Position numbers and translations under genes: made by a program. Below the pieces are notes generated by a model, which ran no database searches, had not been told where the DNA came from, and saw only the letters and a list, made by a program, of their open reading frames with translations. Positions 31,040-41,719 of a stretch of 64,000 nucleotides of DNA are shown piece after piece. Position 1 is the first letter of the stretch. Each line of letters opens with the position of its first letter. This stretch comes from Axinella damicornis (taxonomy: Eukaryota > Porifera > Demospongiae > Axinellida > Axinellidae): positions 8,429,847-8,493,846 of the forward strand of contig OZ007507.1 of assembly GCA_963931865.1 (NCBI GenBank), given 5' to 3'.

Positions 31040-32190
31040 CAAAGCATGCTTTGGATTTCAGATTGCCTAGCATTAGTGATGAGCACAGTAACTGCTCTCA
31101 TCCTAATGATTATAAGCCGGGCTCCAACAACCGAGCACTGTACATGCAGCAGCTTCCCATTCCATTTGAACATTTTTTGGTGTGAAGTTTGTTTTAAAGT
31201 TGGCGGAGGGCACAAAAACGCCTAGCATCTGTGATGAGCACAGGAACTGCCTACATCCTAACGATTATAAGACTTAGTAGTAATTATTACTTTGGCTCCA
31301 ACAATCTGAGCACTGCGTACATGTAGCAGCTGCCCAATCCATTTGAGTTTGTTTCAGAGTTTGATCCACATTGAAATCCCCAGTGATCAGGAGACTTGTC
31401 AAAACAATGAAGCCTTCCACCTCAACAAGAGCAAGAGTCACATTATCATCAGATACAATTACAAAAAGTATAAAAAAAACACCAGAAAGGCGGAAGGCAC
31501 AAAAATGCCTAGCATTTGTGATGAGCACAGTAGGCTCATATCCTAATGATCAATTATTGACTCCAACAGTCTGAGCACTCTACATGCAGCAGCTTCACAT
31601 TCCATTTGAATTTTTTGTTGTTGTTGTGAAGTTCATTGGCAGAGGGCACAAAAACGCCTAGCATTTGTGATGAGCACAGGAACTGCCCTCATCCAAATGA
31701 TTATAAGTAGTAATTATTGTTTGTTTGTTTGTTGGATCCACATTGAAATCCCCAGTGATCAGGAGACTTGTCAAAACAATGAAGCCTTCAACCTCAACAA
31801 GAGCAAGAGTCACATTTTCATCAGATACACTAACACAAAAAGTAAAAAAATCACCAGAAAGGCGGAAGGCACAAAAATGCCTTGCATTTTTGTGATGAGC
31901 ACAGTAACTGCTCTCATCCTAATTATTATAAGCAGCAATTATTGGCTCCAACAGTCTGAGCACTGTACATCAGCAGCTTCACATTTCGTTTGAATTTTGT
32001 TGTTGTTGTGAAGTTCATTGGCGGAGGGCACAAAAACGCCTAGCATTTGTGATGAGCACAGGAACTGCCCTCATCCAAAAGATTATAAATAGTAATTATT
32101 ACTTTTGCTCCAACCATCTGAGCACTGCATACATGTAGCAGCTGCCCATTCTGTTTGAATTTTTTTGTTGTGAAGTTTGTTTCAGAGTTG
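31040..32190. repeat. Irregular tandem array, six units
   Basis: The words GATGAGCACAG (31078, 31232, 31518, 31668, 31890, 32048), CTGAGCACTG..ACATGCAGCAGCTTC and GGAGGGCACAAAAACGCCTA recur in order six times at spacings of about 150-290 bp. Two units carry an extra ~110-bp insert (31365-31480 and 31735-31855). Confidence 0.8.
31365..31480 (-). pseudogene. LINE endonuclease scrap within the array (also 31735-31855)
   Basis: On the minus strand this insert reads VEVEGFIVLTSLLITGDFNV with the GDFNxD motif of LINE endonucleases. The same segment occurs at 31735-31855, so it was amplified with the array. It is far too short to act. Confidence 0.6.
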
Positions 32191-32789
32191 GAATCTAGCA
32201 AGTTACAGTAGCAGTGAGTAGCTCTAGACTTCCCTTTTGGTTTTACTATACCTAGTATAGGCGCTGCTATATTGGCTCTCAAGCTACAGTTGCAGAGGGA
32301 TAGTTGTAATTGCCTATACAGCCTAGCTAAGTCCATATCAATAGAAGCAAACCAGTGCAAGCGATGGCGTTTGTAACGCATTTCTAGAATTTGAACGGCC
32401 TACTAGACTCCAGTGGACCTGCTGTTCCTGAAGCCAAGTTCACTGAGCAGCAATGGTCAGTGAGTATGCTGCCAACCAGCCGGCTATTCATCAATAATTA
32501 TTCCTTGCAGAGGCCCAGATGTCAGCATTGTAGACGTGGTACCCTATCACTATTGTGCACTGCCTCAATAGAAAACGACACCATCAACACACGTTACGTA
32601 CATGTAATGCTAGGAGGTGTGGCAATGCACATGCAGGGATTACAAAAAAAAACACATGGCTGAAACGATTGCATCAACAAAGTGTTAAATGCTGGGATAA
32701 GACTACTTATTAATACTCGAATCATGAAGTTTCCAGATGCAGGAACCTGTCTTAAAAGGACACCGTCTGTGATCATGACGAGATATAAC

Positions 32790-33000
32790 AGCGCTTTGAA
32801 AGGTACACAGAGCAGGTTTTTGCTCAATTCCCTTGCAAAGACTGAGATTTCAATTTTATCAAAAGCCTTTCTTCATACTCAAAACACAGAAGGCTGATAC
32901 TTTGGATTGCAGAAACAAGTGCTTCAAACAACACAATTGGGCCGCGAGGACTAATTAGTCCACGGATCAATATTTGTAAGAGCCATGCCTTCACCAGCTT
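32790..33000. repeat. Copy of a dispersed repeat (also ~29670, ~33200, ~37790)
   Basis: GGATTGCAGAAACAAG, CAACACAATTGGGCCGCGAG and GTCCACGGATCAAT are shared with 29670-29800 (inverted) and partly with 37790-37830. TTTTTGCTCAATTCCCTTGC..TTTCAATTT is shared with 30215-30260 and 33195-33250. Confidence 0.55.
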
Positions 33001-33389
33001 GTTAGTGGTACACTTGATGAGAAGTTAGCTAGGGATGCTATGTACGCAGCGTGGTCAACTGCTCAAATGAACACCGCCCTCTAGTAGTCCAACTGAACTA
33101 CGAAATAAACGCTGTTGTGTCTATTCAAGGAAATTCCAAGTCAAGTTTCATTTTCATTGTTCAGCTGTTGCACCGTGCGTCGGCTTCTGCTGTGGATAGG
33201 GTTTTTGCCCTTACAAAGACTATGTCACGAGAATTCAATTTGATCAAGGTCGTTCTTCATAGTCAAAAACCGGCTAGTAACAGATAGCCCCTAGCTGCAT
33301 ATATATATGTATCTCCAACCATGAACTGTGTGTGTATCCCAGGCTGTTCCCTCGTCAGCAGGAACAGAAACCGTCATGATGGCGGCTGT

Positions 33390-33830
33390 ATATCAAAAGT
33401 CATATCCACCACATTGCATCTCTCCCTCAAACTATTGTTTACAGATCTGTTTACGACATGGAAACCTGCTAATCGGACTTTTCTATCATCCACCTTCTGC
33501 TCTAAGCTCTGTCATCGATGAGCTCAATGCTAGCTCTTTTCATCCATGTAATCTCAATTCTGCCATTATATTTCGGTACAAACCATGTAAGCAATTCCTC
33601 TTATCTTCCTGTCAGACCTTTGCCTGTAGTTTGATTTCTCCCAGTTGGTCCCTGAGCCAACTAGAATTACTGGAAATACTCAACCACTAATTATTGATCA
33701 TGTTTACTTGTCTGACATCACACTATTGAAGTCCGTCAAACACTGCCACCCATTGCTTCCTCTGACCATAATTGTGTTATGGTTCATCCGGAGTGGACTT
33801 GTCTACCTGTGGCCAAATTCAGGTTGTCTT
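33390..33830 (+). pseudogene. LINE endonuclease fragment, plus strand
   Basis: Plus-strand frames encode LLIGLFYHPPSALSSVIDEL, FHPCNLNSAIIF, SQLVPEPTRITGNTQPLI and DHVYLSDITLLKSV. These fit the C-terminal half of the endonuclease of CR1/L2-like LINEs (VGxFYRPP, PTRxxxxxLDHVYLSD). The frame shifts several times. It leads directly into the reverse-transcriptase-end fragment at 33831. Confidence 0.75.
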
Positions 33831-34500
33831 TTCTGGTGTTCCACATTGATCAACTTTGTATACCTTGAAGCTCTCACCGACTTCCAAGCTACAGCTGTAT
33901 GCCTACTACATCCAACAGGACATTAACTCCGTTTCAAATGTCATCAAGCAGCTTGGTCTACAAAAACCTGTTCTATGCTCATTTCCAGACAGCTCTGCCC
34001 TCCCTCTCCTTCCCAATCAAATCGGTCTCTTACTTTGGCGTCCAATTCTCCAGTAACCTGTCCTGGGCTTTGCATATCACCTCTGTTTTGTTGCAAGGCT
34101 ACTTCAGACTATTGTGCCCCACTGTGGGATCCTCAATTTGCACTCCACCACAATAAGCTGTCCAACAGTTTGCTGCAAGGATTGTTACCAAGTCCTGGTC
34201 CAGAGAAACATCAGCTGATGACATCTCTAAACATAGCCCAGGAGGAAGAAGCAGAAGGTTGCCCTTTGTTATCATATTCTCAATAACTATCCCATCATTT
34301 CTCCATCTTTTTTTATTCCCTATCCCTCACCTCATCTCAGACATAACCCCACCACTCACTCCACTGCACATTTTCTGCTGTTCCTGTTTGGAATTGTTTA
34401 TAACCCGACATCATTACTTCTTCAACCTTTTTGGAGATTGAAACTTCTACTTGAATCTTGATTTCATCTTGTACTTTTGTATGCTTCATGCAGTTGTGCT
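33831..34500 (+). pseudogene. LINE ORF2 3' fragment, copy 1
   Basis: Plus-strand frames encode CSFPDSSALPLLPNQ, YFGVQFSSNLSWALHITSVL and YCAPLWDPQFALHHNKLSNS, typical of the thumb end of LINE reverse transcriptase (YLGVxxxxxLxWxxHI, LxYCxxxWxP). The polymerase catalytic core is missing between this and the endonuclease piece. The sequence is duplicated at 37011-37690 with over 97% identity by eye. Confidence 0.8.
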
Positions 34501-34529
34501 TTATTTTTTCCTTTATTTTTGGATAGCAG

Positions 34530-34821
34530 CCGACACAAAGACAAAAGAGCTAACAACTCTACTGCCAACGTGAGTTTCAGCACCAAAAATGAGCATTTGG
34601 GACAACTGGCAACTGCACTCCTGGTAAGCGACAATGGTAGGGTACACTCACCATATAGGATGAAAGCTTTGGGCCACCTCTTCGACACCTCAGTGGACTC
34701 TGATTGCAATTGCATCCACAACTGGTGCTCACATTTCGTTCCAAATAACGCACTTTGAATTAGCGCACAACCATGATCGCAACAACATAGTCACAACCCT
34801 GTGAGCTGTAAGGTTTGATTA
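34530..34821. repeat. Dispersed repeat block B, copy 1 (partner 38663-38955)
   Basis: GACAAAAGAGCTAACAACTC, GTGAGTTTCAGCACCAAAA, GGCAACTGCACTCCTGGTAA and CTGTGAGCTGTAAGGTTTGA occur in both copies. In copy 2 the block continues straight into ATGCAGCATAATGTATTC; here it is cut at TTAA by the element array. Confidence 0.8.
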
Positions 34822-34825
34822 TTAA

Positions 34826-35427
34826 CCCTTTAACCACCGAATTCTTCCCACCAAGACAACACATTTTCATGCATTCAGCGCACACCACTTTCGTAGGTAC
34901 TCCTCTCCCACAGCATTCGCTCCTCAGCGGCCAAACTTGGTGGGGCCCGCACACATGGAGAGACCCCTCTGGCAATACCGTTAATGATATTCATGACCCC
35001 CCACAAGGCCAGCAATCGGAGGTCAAAGGTGGATGTCAGCCGGATTTTCGCCCAGCATTTCCCTAAACTTGGGCCAGATCTGACTGATGGCACACCTTAC
35101 ACCACCAATTTGCAGGTTTTCTTGAGGCCCTGGGTGGGGTCTATGAATATCATTAGAATCAAAAATTCTCGGGTCAATGAATCTCATTAAAATCAAAAGA
35201 CGCCCGCGACAGCCCGAAGGGGGGGCTGCTGCCCCCCCTTCGAAACCCCCCCGCTTGTACGTTTAGTGGGGGAGGCGCGCCAAAATCTGACCAAATTTTT
35301 GAGTTCGTGCCTTAAAGTCGTCCCTAGGCCCTCTGAAGACTTTTTGGTCACTTTTTGGACTGGCGAGAAGCCCTACAAGTGCATAGGGTCTAAATGACGC
35401 CTATAGACGTCATTGGGGCTTAAAGGG
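34826..35427. mobile_element. TTAA-flanked piggyBac-like element, array copy 1 (602 bp)
   Basis: It starts CCCTTTAACCACCG and ends GGGGCTTAAAGGG (inverted CCCTTTAAGCCCC), with TTAA at 34822-34825 and 35428-35431. A strong internal hairpin forms from CGAAGGGGGGGCTG and CCCCCCCTTCG at about 35215-35242. There is no transposase. Open frames on both strands repeat in each copy but have no domain match. Confidence 0.85.
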
Positions 35428-35549
35428 TTAATGAGATTCATAGTTGGTGAGAATGGGCCCTCAAAACGGCCTAGACTTGCACTGTGTGCCAGTTTGGGAT
35501 GGTTTGCCGATTTTTAATGAGATTCATTGATCCTCCATGCACATATTAA

Positions 35550-36151
35550 CCCTTTAACCACCGAATTCTTCCCACCAAGACAACACATTTTCATGCATTC
35601 AGCGCACACCACTTTCGTAGGTACTCCTCTCCCACAGCATTCGCTCCTCAGCGGCCAAACTTGGTGGGGCCCGCACACATGGAGAGACCCCTCTGGCAAT
35701 ACCGTTAATGATATTCATGACCCCCCACAAGGCCAGCAATCGGAGGTCAAAGGTGGATGTCAGCCGGATTTTCGCCCAGCATTTCCCTAAACTTGGGCCA
35801 GATCTGACTGATGGCACACCTTACACCACCAATTTGCAGGTTTTCTTGAGGCCCTGGGTGGGGTCTATGAATATCATTAGAATCAAAAATTCTCGGGTCA
35901 ATGAATCTCATTAAAATCAAAAGACGCCCGCGACAGCCCGAAGGGGGGGCTGCTGCCCCCCCTTCGAAACCCCCCCGCTTGTACGTTTAGTGGGGGAGGC
36001 GCGCCAAAATCTGACCAAATTTTTGAGTTCGTGCCTTAAAGTCGTCCCTAGGCCCTCTGAAGACTTTTTGGTCACTTTTTGGACTGGCGAGAAGCCCTAC
36101 AAGTGCATAGGGTCTAAATGACGCCTATAGACGTCATTGGGGCTTAAAGGG
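35550..36151. mobile_element. piggyBac-like element, array copy 2 (602 bp)
   Basis: It is essentially identical to copy 1 at a 724-bp offset. It is separated from copy 1 by a 122-bp linker (35428-35549) that starts and ends in TTAA. Confidence 0.85.
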
Positions 36152-36273
36152 TTAATGAGATTCATAGTTGGTGAGAATGGGCCCTCAAAACGGCCTAGAC
36201 TTGCACTGTGTGCCAGTTTGGGATGGTTTGCCGATTTTTAATGAGATTCATTGATCCTCCATGCACATATTAA

Positions 36274-36875
36274 CCCTTTAACCACCGAATTCTTCCCACC
36301 AAGACAACACATTTTCATGCATTCAGCGCACACCACTTTCGTAGGTACTCCTCTCCCACAGCATTCGCTCCTCAGCGGCCAAACTTGGTGGGGCCCGTAC
36401 ACATGGAGAGACCCCTCTGGCAATACCGTTAATGATATTCATGACCCCCCACAAGGCCAGCAATCGGAGGTCAAAGGTGGATGTCAGCCGGATTTTCGCC
36501 CAGCATTTCCCTAAACTTGGGCCAGATCTGACTGATGGCACACCTTACACCACCAATTTGCAGGTTTTCTTGAGGCCCTGGGTGGGGTCTATGAATATCA
36601 TTAGAATCAAAAATTCTCGGGTCAATGAATCTCATTAAAATCAAAAGACGCCCGCGACAGCCCGAAGGGGGGGCTGCCGCCCCCCCTTCGAAACCCCCCC
36701 GCTTGTACGTTTAGTGGGGGAGGCGCGCCGAAATCTGACCAAATTTTTGAGTTCGTGCCTTAAAGTCGTCCCTAGGCCCTCTGAAGACTTTTTGGTCACT
36801 TTTTGGACTGGCGAGAAGCCCTACAAGTGCATAGGGTCTAAATGACGCCTATAGACGTCATTGGGGCTTAAAGGG
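36274..36875. mobile_element. piggyBac-like element, array copy 3 (602 bp)
   Basis: It lies at a second 724-bp offset, with only a few differences (for example CCGTACACATG for CCGCACACATG, and GCTGCCGCC for GCTGCTGCC). It is followed by TTAA (36876-36879) and then TGCAGCATAATG, the continuation of the host site. Confidence 0.85.
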
Positions 36876-36879
36876 TTAA

Positions 36880-37010
36880 TGCAGCATAATGTATTCTCAC
36901 CAGTAGTGTAGTTTACGTGGCACAATTTTTCCTCCATCAGCAGCGTAACCAGTTGATACAACTTTGTTTGTTTACACACGCATAAGATTTAGCTTGCCCC
37001 TTCTTGTCTT
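36880..37010. repeat. Dispersed repeat block C, copy 1
   Basis: GCAGCATAATGTATTCTCAC, GTAGTTTACGTGGCACAATT and CACGCATAAGATTTAGCTTG are repeated at 38961-39082. It is the right-hand target flank of the element array. Confidence 0.8.
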
Positions 37011-37690
37011 TTCTGGTGTTCCACATTGATCAACTTTGTATACCTTGAAGCTCTCACCGACTTCCAAGCTACAGCTGTATGCCTACTACATCCAACAGGA
37101 CATTAACTCCGTTTCAAATGTCATCAAGCAGCTTGGTCTACAAAAACCTGTTCTATGCTCATTTCCAGACAGCTCTGCCCTCCCTCTCCTTCCCAATCAA
37201 ATCGGTCTCTTACTTTGGCGTCCAATTCTCCAGTAACCTGTCCTGGGCTTTGCATATCACCTCTGTTTTGTTGCAAGGCTACTTCAGACTATTGTGCCCC
37301 ACTGTGGGATCCTCAATTTGCACTCCACCACAATAAGCTGTCCAACAGTTTGCTGCAAGGACTGTTACCAAGTCCTGGTCCAGAGAAACATCAGCTGATG
37401 ACATGACATAATCTCTAAACATAGCCACCAGGAGGAAGAAGCAGAAGGTTGCCCTTCGTTACCATAATAATATTCTCAATAACTATTCCATCATTTCTCC
37501 ATCTTTTTTTTTATTCCCTATCCCTCACCTCATCTCAGACATAACCCCACCACTCACTCCACTGCACATTTTCTGCTGTTCCTGTTTGGAATTGTTTATA
37601 ACCCGACATCGTTACTTCTTCAACCTTTTCGGAGATTGAAACTTCTACTTGAATCATGATTTCATCTCGTACTTTTGTATGCTTCTTGCA
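37011..37690 (+). pseudogene. LINE ORF2 3' fragment, copy 2
   Basis: It is a near-exact repeat of 33831-34500 with a few small indels (extra ACATGAC at 37404, extra T at 37504). The same truncated reading frames are present. Confidence 0.8.
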
Positions 37691-38119
37691 GTTGTGCTTA
37701 TTTTTTCTTTTTTTTTTTGGGCAGCCTTAGTATTAGCCTCAGGCTAGTTGGCTACACCTTAATGTACCAAAACAAAAGAGAAGGCCGATGCTTCGGATTG
37801 CAGAAACAAGAGCCACAACTGTGCCGTGCATCCACCAGCTACAGCTCCAAGGTTACCGGATGGGCATAGGCATAGCTAGCTTTGTGGATCGTCTCAATTA
37901 GCACAAGTCTCATTCCCAGCGGATCAAAAATAATCCACTCATTCAAGGAGGGCAAAAGTTGCAGCCAAAAAAAAAAAGACAAAAGTGCTCATAACTAAAG
38001 GTGAGTTTCAACACAAATTAATTATTATACGTTTGGGTCAGTCAAAAATTACAATGATGATGGCGTAGTCAGGATTTGCCCAGGGAGGTTAATATATTTG
38101 GCTAGCTTTATTTCCTACC

Positions 38120-38290
38120 AGTATAGTGCAACGTGTGGCAACCACACTACTGGTAGCTGGTGCTACTCACCCTTGCTACTCACCAGTAGCACAAGCACAG
38201 CTTGTTAACGCACATATTACGTGAAGATATCACAGTGCTCACAACTTTGCCAGCACGGTGAGTTTCGGCACATAATCATCAGTCACCGTA
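38120..38290. repeat. Another copy of the dispersed 8-kb repeat
   Basis: GTGGCAACCACACTACTGGT, GCTCACAACTTTGCCAGCAC and GGTGAGTTTCGGCA match the copy at 8086-8290. Confidence 0.6.
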
Positions 38291-38304
38291 GTGATAATAA
38301 TCGC

Positions 38305-38430
38305 TTATTATATCAACCATTTGCTCGTACCTCTCGTTTCCTGAATTCTTTTCTTCCTAGTACCATTTCATCATGGAACTCACTACCTTCTTCTGTAGTC
38401 TGTTCTACCACTGTAGAGTCATGTACGTAA
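38305..38430 (+). pseudogene. LINE ORF2 C-terminal tail
   Basis: The plus strand encodes PFARTSRFLNSFLPSTISSW, then NSLPSSVVCSTTVES. This is the C-terminal signature of CR1/L2-type ORF2 proteins (RTxxFxxSFxPxxIxxWNxLP). Confidence 0.75.
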
Positions 38431-38662
38431 GCATGCCGTTACCTAAGTTTGCAGTTCTGTAATTGCTGTTTGTATGTAATTTTGTCCATGGTGCATAGCC
38501 ATAATATTATTAGCTTACTGAATCAATTGCACTTCTCTTGCATAAACATTTGAAAAAAATCAACGGCCATGATCATACAACTGTGTGGTCAACATCTTTG
38601 TGGGCTTTTTGTAAGAACTAACTCTCCTGACCACCGAAGTCGATGTGAGCAATGGAGCGCTG

Positions 38663-39085
38663 GATAGCAGCCGACGCAAAGACAAAAGAGCTAACAACTC
38701 TACTGCCAATGTGAGTTTCAGCACCAAAACTGAGCATTTGGGACAACTGGCAACTGCACTCCTGGTAAGCGACAATGGTAGGGTACACTCACCGTATAGG
38801 ATGAAAAGCTTTGGGCCACCTCTTCGACACCTCAGTGGACTCTGATTGCATCCACAACTGGTGCTCACATTTCGTTCCAAATAACACACTTTGAATTAGC
38901 GCACAACCATGATCGCGACAACATAGTCAGAACCCTGTGAGCTGTAAGGTTTGATTATTTATGCAGCATAATGTATTCCCACCAGTAATGTAGTTTACGT
39001 GGCGCAATTTTTCCTCTACCAGCAGTGTAACCAGTTGATACAACTTCGCTTGTTTACACACGCATAAGATTTAGCTTGCCCCTTG
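38663..39085. repeat. Dispersed repeat blocks B and C, uninterrupted copy
   Basis: Block B (38663-38955) runs straight into block C (38956-39082). At the junction it reads GGTTTGATTATTTATGCAGC, where copy 1 has TTAA and the 2.05-kb element array. Confidence 0.85.
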
Positions 39086-39329
39086 CGCACTACAAGCAGG
39101 TAGAGACCTGAGAAAGCAGAGTGCAAAATCTACCTGTACGTTCATGATGAGTCGGGAAGATTCGCTCTAGCCAAGCTGTCCTTCAGAAGTCAGCAGTCCG
39201 ACCTCGAAAGATAGGATGAGATACAAACACAGGTCCCATTGTTTACTTCCTAAATGAGGGAAAGAGATAGAGTGGGAGGGGATGATGTACTATATGAGAG
39301 ATACACATTGGAAAAGGGTAGCTAATTAC

Positions 39330-40036
39330 CTTTGGTAGCTGCTTAGCGATATCTCCTCCCACGAACACAGCCTCTAGGTGGACTCACTTCTTTGTGAGCC
39401 TCTGGATGCACAGCTGAATCTGGAGTGCCGTACCTGAGAGGTGAGGGAGCAGGGATATGAGCATGTGTATGTGCAAACAGCACACACATGCATGCTCACT
39501 TACATGTTGGACATGAAGGAGCCCAGCACCATGAGGGAGACAATCTCCTGGTCTCCCCTCCCTGCAGGAGCAGCTCACCGTTGAGAACAAGACAACATAG
39601 GCGGCCTTGACCTGAGTCAGCTTGCCTTCAATGTCTCTCTCCTTCACTGCAGATATCCTGGGTTGGTGGTAGGTAAAATAGGGCCTAAAATTAATGGGTA
39701 TAGTGTCCAAAAAAGCTGGTGGTTTTCCACTTCAGCTAGTAGTATAAGTCATGAGTCACTTGGGCTAACATTTATTATTGGGGGGGGGGGGGGGGGGTGT
39801 AGAAATTATGGGATATAAGACACTGGTTCTCAGTACAACCACATACGAATTTGTTCAAGTGGCAGTGGAAGAGGAAAGCAGAGTGCAAAATCTACCTGTA
39901 TCTTCCTTCGTCGTGAGTCGGGAGTATTTGCTCCACTTCTTTTGGCAGAATCTGCTTTCCTCTTTGAAAGGAGGGTTGTGGCCATCATCTCGAGCAGCGA
40001 ACAGGTTGGACGGAGGTTCCTGAAGGCCTTCCACAC
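39330..40036 (-). pseudogene. Axonemal dynein heavy chain fragment, disabled
   Basis: Minus-strand exons: 39330-39433 encodes QIQLCIQRLTKK, a TGA, then VHLEAVFVGGDIAKQLPK, matching axonemal heavy chains (DNAH5/DNAH8 type: LWVYLEAVFVGGDIAKQLP). 39504-39646 encodes VKERDIEGKLTQVKA, then GELLLQGGET and, one frame over, LGSFMSNM, as in the linker region just before. About 39912-40036 encodes VWKAFRNLRPTCSLLEMMA, resembling the TCPLLEMMANKAM stretch further upstream. Dynein heavy chains are motors of ciliary bending. The TGA stands where family members have Trp, and the middle exon has at least one frameshift and an internal deletion. The motor domain is absent. Confidence 0.75.
39780..39797. repeat. 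G homopolymer (~18 bases)
   Basis: A run of G follows ATTATTG. It lies in an intron of the dynein fragment. Confidence 0.9.
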
Positions 40037-40654
40037 CTTCAGGGCTTTTGGAAGCTTTTAGCACTCCAACTGGTAGCAGTGCGAGTGTGTGTGCGTGTGT
40101 GGTTGTGTGGAGGTGGGTGGGGAGGGGGGGAATGAGTGAAAGTGTGTGGTAGGAACGTGGGGTAACAGCAAGGGGAGGAGGGAGGAATGAAGGCGAGCAA
40201 CAGCCTGCAGATACCGAGACCCTCTCCAGACTATACTTCCCCTGTCCTCCAACCCACCTCCCCACTCTCTATCTGCCCTCCACTCACCTGTTAATCAGTC
40301 CAATTGGCGCTCATCATTCAATTGGTGTACCAACGGTGCGGAGAGGAGGTGCAGTTACATTTTTTAGTTTTAGGACAGGAGACCAGTTCTGAGAACATAA
40401 TTATTGAAACCAAACTGTATTAGGGTCCCCCTCCCCTCCCCAGCCAAGACCTTGTACTGCTGCCCAGACCCACACACAAGCTGCCCACCTTCGTGCCAGC
40501 GCAGGGCAAGAAAGGCCCATCCAAAATAAAGTGAGCCAACTTACCGCCAGGGCTGCCACACATGCAGCAACCCTGGCCACTGCACACACTCCTGACCTGG
40601 CCCAGGTGTTGCCCTGTGGCGGCGGACCTCTGGTGAGATTGGGACAATGCCCTG

Positions 40655-40760
40655 AAAGCAGGAGGAGTGGTGGTAGCCATTTGCATGGCGCCACCACTCC
40701 GGACAGGCATCTAGTAACCATTTGCATGGTGCCACAACTCCGGACAGGCATCCTACGTAG
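40655..40760. repeat. Tandem duplication of ~51 bp
   Basis: CATTTGCATGGCGCCACCAC followed by TCCGGACAGGCAT is repeated as CATTTGCATGGTGCCACAAC and TCCGGACAGGCAT. Confidence 0.8.
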
Positions 40761-40883
40761 CCACCATACATTGTACATATACCTTGTGAGTTGCTTGTCC
40801 AGTGACCACTTGCCATAGGAGGTGACACACTCTGCTTGACTGTCGTTAACATAAAATATACCAATACAGCAGATTGGGTTGAC

Positions 40884-41097
40884 CTTGTCCCCAATTTTAT
40901 TGTTGGATAGATCCAGTGTTTTTAGTGAGGTCAAGCTCCTGATACCTCCGGTTAGTGCTACAACCCCATCATCTGCTATTCCGTTCAAGCCCAGGTGAAG
41001 AGTTTCTAGTGAGGTTAAGTGTTTGATACCTTCAGCCAGTTTTGCAGCACCCCTGTCCCCAATTTTATTGTTGGATAGATCCAGTGTTTTTAGTGAG
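40884..41097 (-). CDS. LRR exon, ribonuclease-inhibitor type (NLR-like gene fragment)
   Basis: The minus strand is open for 71 codons between an acceptor (gcaaag) and a gt donor at 40883. It holds two full 28-residue leucine-rich repeats and the start of a third: LKTLDLSNNKIGDRGAAKLA, LETLHLGLNGIADDGVV, then LKTLDLSNNKIGDK. This LxxLxLxxNxIGDxGAxxLA pattern is the ribonuclease-inhibitor/NLRC class found in intracellular immune receptors. No NACHT domain or other LRR exon was found nearby, so it may be one exon of a gene extending outside, or a fragment. The frame shows no damage. Confidence 0.7.
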
Positions 41098-41379
41098 CTT
41101 TGCACGACAGCAGAGATTCAGCTGTACAAAGTACCTCCTACATTGTACTTCACCTAGTCAAAATGCCAAATGTAAATCCAACACCGTTAGCGTTCGTGGA
41201 TTGCCTATATATGAGCACATACAAAATGCCTACCTTACGATGTCCTCTGTGTCGTTCAACAACACCAGTTAGTGTGTATTATCCATGAAAAACACTCTGG
41301 GTCATCTTCTGCAGTGACCTTACTGAACTATTAGCGAACTTTGAACTCTTCACACCATGAGGTCGAGGTTGCTGTAGTA

Positions 41380-41700
41380 CCCCCATGCTCCCACCCAGCC
41401 CCGCCCCCCATGCTCTCACCCAGCCCCGCGCGCCCCCCATGCTCCCACCCAGCCCCGCGCGCCCCCTATGGTCCCACCCCAGCCCAGCCCCACGCTTCCC
41501 ACCCCGACCTAGCCCCGCGCGCCCCCACCCCAGCCCCGCCCACCCATGCTCCCACCCCAGCCCCGCCCCCATGCTCCCACCCCAGCCCCGCCCCCAGCCC
41601 CGCCCCCCATGCTCCCACCCCAGCCCCGCCCCCCATGCTCCCACCCTCCCATGCTCCCACCCTCCCATGCTCCCACCCTCCCATGCTCCCACCCCACCCT
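41380..41700. repeat. GC-rich minisatellite (CCCATGCTCCCACCCAGCCCCGC)
   Basis: About a dozen units of 20-28 bp built from CATGCTCCCACCC and AGCCCCGCC(C). The Pro-rich and Gly/Trp-rich open frames on the two strands are artefacts of the repeat. Confidence 0.9.
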
Positions 41701-41719
41701 GGCGGTGAAAGGATTCAGC

